From positions 1-64,000 of the forward strand of contig NZ_SLXU01000010.1 of the NCBI RefSeq assembly GCF_004343505.1: a DNA stretch of 64,000 bases, in the 5' to 3' direction. A program made the translations under genes and the position numbers. The DNA is from Rhodovulum bhavnagarense. GTDB taxonomy: Bacteria > Pseudomonadota > Alphaproteobacteria > Rhodobacterales > Rhodobacteraceae. Of the stretch, positions 58,049 through 64,000 are shown piece by piece (position 1 is the stretch's first letter; each line of letters begins with the position of its first letter). The notes below the pieces were generated by a model, which made no database searches, was not told the origin of the DNA, and saw nothing but the letters and a program-made list of their open reading frames with translations.

Positions 58049-60289
58049 TCAGGCGAAGGTCACTTCCCGTGTCAACGGCATCTCGCGCACCCTTTGACCG
58101 GTCGCGGCGAAGATCGCGTTGGCCAGCGCGGGGGCGGCGGGGGGCACCGTGGGCTCGCCGATGCCGCGCACGGTGTCGCCGGTTTCCAGGGCGCGCACCT
58201 TGATTTCGGGGCATTCGGTGATCCGCATCGCCGGGTAGGTGTCGAAATTTTCCTGTTCGGGGCGGCCATCGGCATAGGTCAGTTCTGCTCGCATGGCGTG
58301 CCCCAGCCCCCAGATCACGCCGCCCTGCATCTGGTTCTCGATATTCACAGGGTCCAGGACACGGCCCACATCGGCCGCGGCAAAGGCGCGGTCTATCCGC
58401 AGGCCGCGGGGCGTCTGGCTGACCTCAACGACCTCGGCGCAGGGGACGCCGAAGGACAGGCAGAAGGCCAGCCCGCGCCCGGCACCGGAGGGCAGGGGGC
58501 GGCCCCAGTTCGACATCTCGCCCACGGCCTCCAGCACCGCGCGCGAGGGGGCGTGCGTGCACAGCCGCAGCCGTTCCTCCAGCGGGTCGGCGCCCGCCGC
58601 GTAGATCAATTCGTCCAGCAGGCATTCGTGGAAGAACGCATTGCCCGAGGCTCCGACAGAGCGCCAGGAACTGACCGGCACGGTTTCGGGCGCGCGATAG
58701 CCGGTGACGCGGTAATGCGGAATCGCCAGCGGCTGGTCCCAGGCCCCGTTGACGATGCTGGTATCCGCGCCCATCGGGTTCAATCCCAACCGCCCCAGTT
58801 GCGAGGCGCTGACCGAGGGGCTGGAAATCGACAGGTCCAGCGCGGTTACACGCCCGTCCTCCACCCGGCCGCGCCCGCGCGCGATGGCGGCGGGACGGGG
58901 GAAATCGTGGGTCATGTCCTCTTCGCGGGTCCAGGTCAGTTTCACCGGCCGACCCGGCATGGCGCGCGCCAGTTCCACGGCCTGCGCGATATAGTCGTCC
59001 TCCAGCCGGCGGCCGAAACTGCCGCCCATCGGCAGTGCGCGCAGCACGATCCGGTCCTCGGGCAGGCCGGTCAGCCGCGCGGCGGTCTTGACCGCGAAAC
59101 GCGGGATCTGGGTGGCGGCGCGGATTTCCAGGCCGCGGCTCGTCAACCATGCCAGCGCGGTCATCGGTTCCAGCGGCGCATGGGCAAGGAAGGGCACGCG
59201 GTATTCGGCACTGACATCGGCGCCGCGTTCAAGGGTCTTGTCCACCTCGCCATCATCGCGCAGGCGGCTGTCGCGGGCATCGTGGACAAAGGCCGCGGCG
59301 ATGCTGTCGAACAGCCCGTCGGTCGTGGCGGGATAGGGCGACGGCGCCCAGTCAAAACGGATTGCCGCGGCCGCCTGCATCGCGCGCCATGTATTGTCGG
59401 CGATCACGCCCGCCCCGCCTGGAACCGGCACGATTTTCAATACGCCGCGCATCGCCTCGGCCGCGCCGGCATCGAACCCGTTCACCCCGCCGCCCCGGCG
59501 CGGATTGGTGCGCACCGTGGCATGGACCATGCCCGGCGCGGTCTCATCGATGCCAAAACGCGCCGTGCCCGTAGATTTCGCTGCGATGTCAAGCCGTTGC
59601 ATCGGTTTGCCCAAAAGCCGCCAGTCGGCTGGATCTTTCGGCGTCACCTTTCGCGGGCGGGGCACGCGGCGGGCATGGGGGGCAAGTGTGGTATAGGGCA
59701 GGGCCGTGCCGTCCGGGGCGATCACCGCGCCTTCGCGGGTGGTCAATTGGTCCTCTGGCAGGCCCAGCCGGGCAGCCGCGGCACTTACCAGCATCTGGCG
59801 CGCGGCGGCGCCGGCCAGACGCAGCCGATCATAGGCATCGGGCACGGTGGACGATCCACCGGTGATCTGGAACCCCATCAGCTTGCCCATCGTCGCACCA
59901 AGGCCGCGCATGGCCTCGGCCCGCCACCGTGTATCGGTTGCGGCAAAGGGCATACCCTCGCCGATAATGGTTGCGTTGAAATAGGCCGGTGCGGGCGGAC
60001 CTGGATCGGTGCGGATCTCGTCCCACGGCACGTCCAGTTCCTCGGCCAGCAGCGCGGCCTGGATCGAGGTCGCGCCCTGTCCCATCTCGGCCCGCGGGGT
60101 GATCAGCGTCACCCCCCCCGCGTCGATCAGGACATAGGCGGTCAGCGGGGTGATGCCGCGCGGCAATTCATCGGCTAGCGGAAAGGCATAGGGCTGGTTC
60201 AGAGAATACCACCCCACCGCAAAGCCGCCCGCCACCGTGACCGATCCCATCAGGAACGCGCGTCGTGCGATCATGGCCCCTTTTCCCAT
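58049..60289 (-). CDS. molybdopterin-binding subunit of an aldehyde/xanthine-oxidase-type dehydrogenase (IorB-like)
   Basis: This 746-residue protein binds molybdopterin cytosine dinucleotide. It begins with a signal-like anchor MIARRAFLMGSVTVAGGFAVG, a twin-arginine-type sequence as in isoquinoline 1-oxidoreductase beta subunits. Later segments RAEMGQGATSIQAALLAEEL and GGSFGRRLEDDYI are typical of this family, and PVSSWRSVGASGNAFFHE lies near the substrate pocket. ATG 60289 has GGAGGG 7 bases upstream and is 3 bases after the IorA-like gene. Substrate unknown: aldehydes or N-heterocycles are likely classes. Confidence 0.9.
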   Translation of the reverse strand: MGKGAMIARRAFLMGSVTVAGGFAVGWYSLNQPYAFPLADELPRGITPLTAYVLIDAGGVTLITPRAEMGQGATSIQAALLAEELDVPWDEIRTDPGPPAPAYFNATIIGEGMPFAATDTRWRAEAMRGLGATMGKLMGFQITGGSSTVPDAYDRLRLAGAAARQMLVSAAAARLGLPEDQLTTREGAVIAPDGTALPYTTLAPHARRVPRPRKVTPKDPADWRLLGKPMQRLDIAAKSTGTARFGIDETAPGMVHATVRTNPRRGGGVNGFDAGAAEAMRGVLKIVPVPGGAGVIADNTWRAMQAAAAIRFDWAPSPYPATTDGLFDSIAAAFVHDARDSRLRDDGEVDKTLERGADVSAEYRVPFLAHAPLEPMTALAWLTSRGLEIRAATQIPRFAVKTAARLTGLPEDRIVLRALPMGGSFGRRLEDDYIAQAVELARAMPGRPVKLTWTREEDMTHDFPRPAAIARGRGRVEDGRVTALDLSISSPSVSASQLGRLGLNPMGADTSIVNGAWDQPLAIPHYRVTGYRAPETVPVSSWRSVGASGNAFFHECLLDELIYAAGADPLEERLRLCTHAPSRAVLEAVGEMSNWGRPLPSGAGRGLAFCLSFGVPCAEVVEVSQTPRGLRIDRAFAAADVGRVLDPVNIENQMQGGVIWGLGHAMRAELTYADGRPEQENFDTYPAMRITECPEIKVRALETGDTVRGIGEPTVPPAAPALANAIFAATGQRVREMPLTREVTFA

Positions 60290-60292
60290 CGC

Positions 60293-60751
60293 TCAGCCCT
60301 CCTGCAACTTTCGCGCCGCCGCGCTGACCGCCGCGCGGATGCGCGGATAGGTGCCGCAGCGACACAGGTTGCCCCAGAAGGCATCATCGATCTGCCGGTC
60401 GTCGGGGGTGGGCGTTTCGGCCAAAAGCGCCGCGGCGGTCATGATCTGGCCCGACTGGCAATAGCCGCATTGCGCGACCTGGTGTTCGATCCAGGCGGCC
60501 TGCACCGGGTGGGGGGCCTGCGGCGTGCCCAGCCCCTCGATCGTGGTAACGGCGCCCGCGACATCGCCCACCGCGACCTGGCAGGACTGTACCGCGACCC
60601 CGTCCACATGCACCGTGCAGGCGCCGCATTGCGCGATGCCGCAGCCATATTTCGTGCCGGTCAGCCCCAGCACGTCGCGCAACACCCAAAGCAGGGGCAT
60701 TTCCGGTTCGACGTCGATCTCGTGTTCGGTTCCGTTCACCGTCAGTTTCAT
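60293..60751 (-). CDS. two-iron-two-sulfur subunit of molybdenum hydroxylase (IorA-like)
   Basis: The product is 152 residues with both clusters: plant-ferredoxin type [12 protein letters not shown] (plus a C in VQSCQVAV) and the helical domain CGYCQSGQI with [10 protein letters not shown]. It carries electrons from the molybdenum subunit. ATG 60751 has AAAGGACTGGCG upstream. It comes first, then the IorB-like gene after 3 bases. No FAD subunit, cytochrome or maturation factor (XdhC, MobA type) is adjacent, so the electron acceptor lies elsewhere. Confidence 0.94.
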   Translation of the reverse strand: MKLTVNGTEHEIDVEPEMPLLWVLRDVLGLTGTKYGCGIAQCGACTVHVDGVAVQSCQVAVGDVAGAVTTIEGLGTPQAPHPVQAAWIEHQVAQCGYCQSGQIMTAAALLAETPTPDDRQIDDAFWGNLCRCGTYPRIRAAVSAAARKLQEG

Positions 60752-60954
60752 CGCCAGTCCTTTCGGCCTTTGCCGCGAGTCGCCTGTTCATCCAGCCTAG
60801 GGCAGGATGATCACAAATCATCCCCCGGATGCCTTCAAATACGGCACTGCCGTCACGATCCGTCGTGAAATGCCAGCCCGCGCTTGCAGCCCCCTTGGTT
60901 TTCCGCACATATCCCGCAAGACATTACCGTTCCAGACATCCTGGAGGCTGCCCC

Positions 60955-63372
60955 GTGACTGACGTCGACCTGCGCACAAGTATCCTGCGTCACCTGACCT
61001 ATTCGCTGGGCAGCGATGCCGACCATGCGACACAACATGACTGGCGCATCGCGCTGTCGCTGGCCGTGCGCGACCGGTTGATCGAGAACTGGCACGCCGC
61101 GTCCCGCGCGACGCGCGCGGTCGGGGCCAAGCGGGTCTATTACCTGTCGATGGAATTCCTGATCGGCCGCCTTCTGGAAGATGCGATCGTCAACCTGCGT
61201 CTGGAGGACGAGGCGCAGCAGGCGTTGACCGGCCTTGGCCTGGACCCGGTCGCGGTGATCCAGGACGAACCGGACGCGGCGCTGGGCAATGGCGGTCTGG
61301 GGCGGCTGGCGGCCTGTTTCATGGAATCGCTGTCCACGCTGGGCGTGCCGGCCTTCGGCTATGGTATCCGCTATGAACACGGCCTGTTCCGCCAGTCGTT
61401 TGAGGAAGGTCGCCAGATCGAGACCGCCGAAGACTGGCTGACGCAATACCACGCCTGGGAATTCGAGCGCCGCGACGTGCGTTTCAAGATGTGTTTCGGC
61501 GGCGAGGTGGTCGAGGAGGGCGGCAAGCCCGTCTGGCACGGCCAGGAGGCGGTGATGGCGCAGGCCTATGATACGCCCGTCATCGGCTGGCGGGGGCGCT
61601 GGGCCAATACCCTGCGGCTGTGGTCGGCGCAGCCACTGCATGGCTTTGACCTGGACCGGTTCAACCGCGGCGAATACGCGGCGGCGGCAGAGCCCGAGGC
61701 GCTGGCGCGGACGATTTCGCGGGTGCTGTACCCCGACGACACGACCGAGCAGGGCAAGGAGCTGCGGCTCAAGCAGGAATATTTCTTCACCGCGGCCAGC
61801 CTGCGCGACATCCTGCGCCGGTTCGAGGCCGAGGGCGGCGCGCTGACCGATCTGCCGAAACGCGCGGCGATCCAGTTGAACGATACCCACCCCGCGATTG
61901 CCGGGCCGGAACTGGTGCGCCTGTTGCATGACGAACGCGAGATGCCGCTGGATCAGGCCATCGCCACCGCGCGGGGCTGCCTGAGCTATACCAACCACAC
62001 CCTGATGCCCGAGGCGCTGGAACGCTGGTCCGAGGATCTGATGACCAGCCTGCTGCCGCGCCACATGCAGCTGATCGAGCGGATCGACGCCGCCCACGCC
62101 GCCGAACAGCCCTCGCGCAGCGTCAGCCTGACCGGCGATGGCGAGGTGCGGATGGGCGAACTGGCCTTCGTCATGGCGCACAAGGTCAATGGGGTCTCGG
62201 CACTGCATACCGATCTGATGAAAAAGACGGTCTTTGCCGAGTTGCACCGCCTGCACCCGGACCGCATCGTGAACGAGACCAACGGCGTGACGCCGCGGCG
62301 CTGGCTCTTGTCGGCCAACCCGCGGCTGAGCGGTCTGATCACAAGGACCATCGGCGAAGGCTGGGTCGACGACCTGGAACAGCTGGAACGGCTGGAGCCC
62401 AGTCTGACCGATCCGGCCTTTCTGGACGCCTATGCCGCGGCCAAACGCGCCAACAAGGCCGATCTGGCGGACTGGCTGGCGGCCGAGCACGGGGTGCAGG
62501 TCGATCCCGACGCGATGTTCGATGTCCAGATCAAGCGCATCCACGAATACAAGCGCCAGCACCTGAACATCCTGGAGGCCATCGCGCTGTGGCGCGACAT
62601 CAAGGCCAACCCGCAGGGCAACTGGGTGCCGCGGGTCAAGATCTTTGCCGGCAAGGCGGCGCCGGGATACTTCTTTGCCAAGGAGATCATCCGCCTGATC
62701 AACGATGTGGCCGCCGTGATCAATTCCGATCCCGAGACGAACCGGTATCTGAAGGTGATCTTCCTACCCAACTACAATGTCAGCCTGGCCGAGCGGTTGA
62801 TCCCCGCCTCCGACCTGTCCGAGCAGATTTCCACCGCGGGCAAGGAGGCCTCTGGCACCGGCAACATGAAATTTGCCCTGAACGGCGCGCCGACCATCGG
62901 CACGCTGGATGGCGCGAATGTCGAGATCCGCGATCGCGTGGGGGCGCGCAACTTCTTCCTGTTCGGGATGACCGCGGATGAGGTCGAGGCCCGGCGCGCG
63001 GTACCCGAACATGCCGCGCAGGCCATCGCGGCCGATCCCAGGCTGTCCGGTGCCCTGATGGAGATTTCGCGCGGCACCTTTTCGCGGCGCGACAGGCACC
63101 GCTATCGCGGGGTCGTGGCGAATCTGTCGGGTGCGGATTACTTCCTGGTCTGCTCGGATTTCACCGCCTACTGGGATGCGCAGCGCCGGGCCGACGCGGC
63201 CTTTGCCGATGCGGATGCCTGGCGGCGGATGGCGGCCTGCAACACCGCGCGGTCGGGCTGGTTTTCGTCCGACCGCACGATCCGGGGTTACATGGCCGAC
63301 ATCTGGGACGTTGTGGCCGTCAGGTCCGGGCTTGACGAGGCTATGCAACCACCCGGCTCTTCCCTAGGCTAG
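60955..63372 (+). CDS. glgP: glycogen/alpha-glucan phosphorylase
   Basis: The product is 805 residues, the usual length. It releases glucose 1-phosphate from glycogen. The PLP lysine lies in EASGTGNMKFALNGAPTIGT, and TLDGANVEI, GNGGLGRLAACFMES and NDTHPAIAGPELVRLL are family signatures. The start is GTG 60955 with CTGGAGGC upstream; a longer frame from 60829 has no good start. It precedes glgB by 4 bases, the first two genes of a glycogen cluster running out of the window. Confidence 0.97.
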   Translation: MTDVDLRTSILRHLTYSLGSDADHATQHDWRIALSLAVRDRLIENWHAASRATRAVGAKRVYYLSMEFLIGRLLEDAIVNLRLEDEAQQALTGLGLDPVAVIQDEPDAALGNGGLGRLAACFMESLSTLGVPAFGYGIRYEHGLFRQSFEEGRQIETAEDWLTQYHAWEFERRDVRFKMCFGGEVVEEGGKPVWHGQEAVMAQAYDTPVIGWRGRWANTLRLWSAQPLHGFDLDRFNRGEYAAAAEPEALARTISRVLYPDDTTEQGKELRLKQEYFFTAASLRDILRRFEAEGGALTDLPKRAAIQLNDTHPAIAGPELVRLLHDEREMPLDQAIATARGCLSYTNHTLMPEALERWSEDLMTSLLPRHMQLIERIDAAHAAEQPSRSVSLTGDGEVRMGELAFVMAHKVNGVSALHTDLMKKTVFAELHRLHPDRIVNETNGVTPRRWLLSANPRLSGLITRTIGEGWVDDLEQLERLEPSLTDPAFLDAYAAAKRANKADLADWLAAEHGVQVDPDAMFDVQIKRIHEYKRQHLNILEAIALWRDIKANPQGNWVPRVKIFAGKAAPGYFFAKEIIRLINDVAAVINSDPETNRYLKVIFLPNYNVSLAERLIPASDLSEQISTAGKEASGTGNMKFALNGAPTIGTLDGANVEIRDRVGARNFFLFGMTADEVEARRAVPEHAAQAIAADPRLSGALMEISRGTFSRRDRHRYRGVVANLSGADYFLVCSDFTAYWDAQRRADAAFADADAWRRMAACNTARSGWFSSDRTIRGYMADIWDVVAVRSGLDEAMQPPGSSLG

Positions 63373-63376
63373 GGGT

Positions 63377-64000
63377 ATGAACCCGTCTCACGCCGCCCCG
63401 CATGACAGTCCTTTCCCCATGTCCGAGGCGGCGCACCGTCTTCAGACGGGAACGCATGACGATCCTTTCGCGGTGCTGGGGCCGCATTTCCATGGCGGGA
63501 GCCGGCATGTGGCCGTGTTTCATCCCGGTCTCGCCGGGCTAGAGGTGCTGGCACATGACGCCACCTACCCCCTAGCCCGCCACCCCGGTGCGCCCGACCT
63601 GTTTTCCGGCCCTGTGCCGGGGGAGGGGCCATATCGTTTGCGCGCCACCAATGGCGAGGGCCATGTCTGGGATTTCGATGATCCATACCGCTTCGGTCCT
63701 GTCATTGGCGAGATGGACGAATACCTGTTGGGCGAGGGCACGCATCACCGGCTGTGGCAGGTGCTGGGCGCCCATGTCCGCGAGCACGAGGGCGTGGCGG
63801 GCACCCATTTCGCCGTGTGGGCGCCGAATGCCCGGCGCGTCTCGGTCGTGGGGCCGTTCAACGGCTGGGACGGACGGCGCCACCCGATGCGGCGCCGGGG
63901 CGCGACGGGAGTTTGGGAGATCTTTCTGCCCGGCATCGGCGAGGGCGAGGTCTACAAGTACGAGATCCTGGGCGCGGACGGGGTGCTGCAACCGCTCAAG
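63377..64000 (+). CDS. glgB: 1,4-alpha-glucan branching enzyme, N-terminal part (3' end outside window)
   Basis: The frame is open from ATG 63377 to the window end, giving the first 208 residues. The N-terminal domain has HDDPFAVLGPHFHGG and DPYRFGPVIGEMDEYLLGEG, then the CBM48 domain GTHFAVWAPNARRVSVVGPFNGWDGRRHPMRRR and FLPGIGEGEVYKYEI. It branches glycogen by moving alpha-1,4 chains to alpha-1,6 positions; the catalytic barrel lies outside. The start is 4 bases after the glgP stop, showing an operon. Confidence 0.96.
   Translation, partial: MNPSHAAPHDSPFPMSEAAHRLQTGTHDDPFAVLGPHFHGGSRHVAVFHPGLAGLEVLAHDATYPLARHPGAPDLFSGPVPGEGPYRLRATNGEGHVWDFDDPYRFGPVIGEMDEYLLGEGTHHRLWQVLGAHVREHEGVAGTHFAVWAPNARRVSVVGPFNGWDGRRHPMRRRGATGVWEIFLPGIGEGEVYKYEILGADGVLQPLK

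Noticed and set aside
58094-60178. 694-codon open frame on the plus strand
   Set aside because: It lies opposite the IorB-like gene and has no recognisable domain.

Overview
The window is about 64 kb of GC-rich chromosome from an alphaproteobacterium, almost certainly Rhodobacterales (Roseobacter/Paracoccaceae type). The evidence is a petABC bc1 operon with a Rhodobacter-like Rieske N-terminus, a petP/petR regulator pair, the ActP-like symporter with its DUF4212 subunit, a PiT/Nudix/tRNA-Leu stretch, and an intergenic repeat (34549-34604) that I recognise from this group. The sequence is densely coding, with short overlaps and many GTG/TTG starts. There is no prophage, insertion sequence, CRISPR array or rRNA.

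Layout. 1-9.5 kb: an acetate/carboxylate module, with the 3' end of acs, a two-subunit sodium:solute symporter and a terminator. It continues with a cNMP/CBS/DUF294 signalling protein, a small membrane protein, a lone receiver, a degenerate kinase fused to a DEDDh exonuclease, and a second symporter with its own promoter. 9.6-13.8 kb: phosphate permease, Nudix hydrolase, tRNA-Leu(CAG), an NDUFA9-like protein and UppP. 14.0-20.1 kb: glutamate synthase gltD-gltB. 20.2-24.6 kb: mtgA, a GST, queG, a DMT exporter and ilvE. 24.7-30.1 kb: petP-petR, a histone-deacetylase-fold hydrolase, then xseB-ispA-dxs for isoprenoid supply. 30.1-35.7 kb: ExoD, an SDR protein, amn, HU, a DMT exporter and aroC. 35.8-39.2 kb: a TPP riboswitch controlling thiBPQ. 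39.3-42.0 kb: petABC. 42.4-44.8 kb: a small lineage protein, mtaB and dapF. 44.9 kb: tRNA-Lys(TTT). 45.2-51.8 kb: a malonate catabolic operon (GntR regulator, TRAP transporter, malonyl-CoA decarboxylase, malonyl-CoA synthetase). 51.8-52.4 kb: a decayed intergenic stretch with a metallopeptidase-like remnant. 52.4-57.9 kb: a USP-like protein with a Lon-family protease, htpX, a LABN protein and an FAH-family hydrolase. 58.0-60.8 kb: a molybdenum hydroxylase pair (IorAB-like). 61.0 kb to the end: glgP and the start of glgB.

How it fits together. Acetate capture (acs, symporters) and malonate capture both feed acetyl-CoA. The malonate route is self-contained: uptake, CoA activation by MatB, decarboxylation by MatA, all under a GntR regulator that probably binds two GTATAC-centred sites. 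Respiratory control (petPR) lies about 13 kb from its likely target petABC.

The strongest candidate for something poorly described is the cluster at 2.8-9.5 kb. It has an intact receiver domain but no recognisable active kinase. The adjoining kinase-like protein has Asp where the phospho-accepting His should be, and it carries a complete DEDDh nuclease site.
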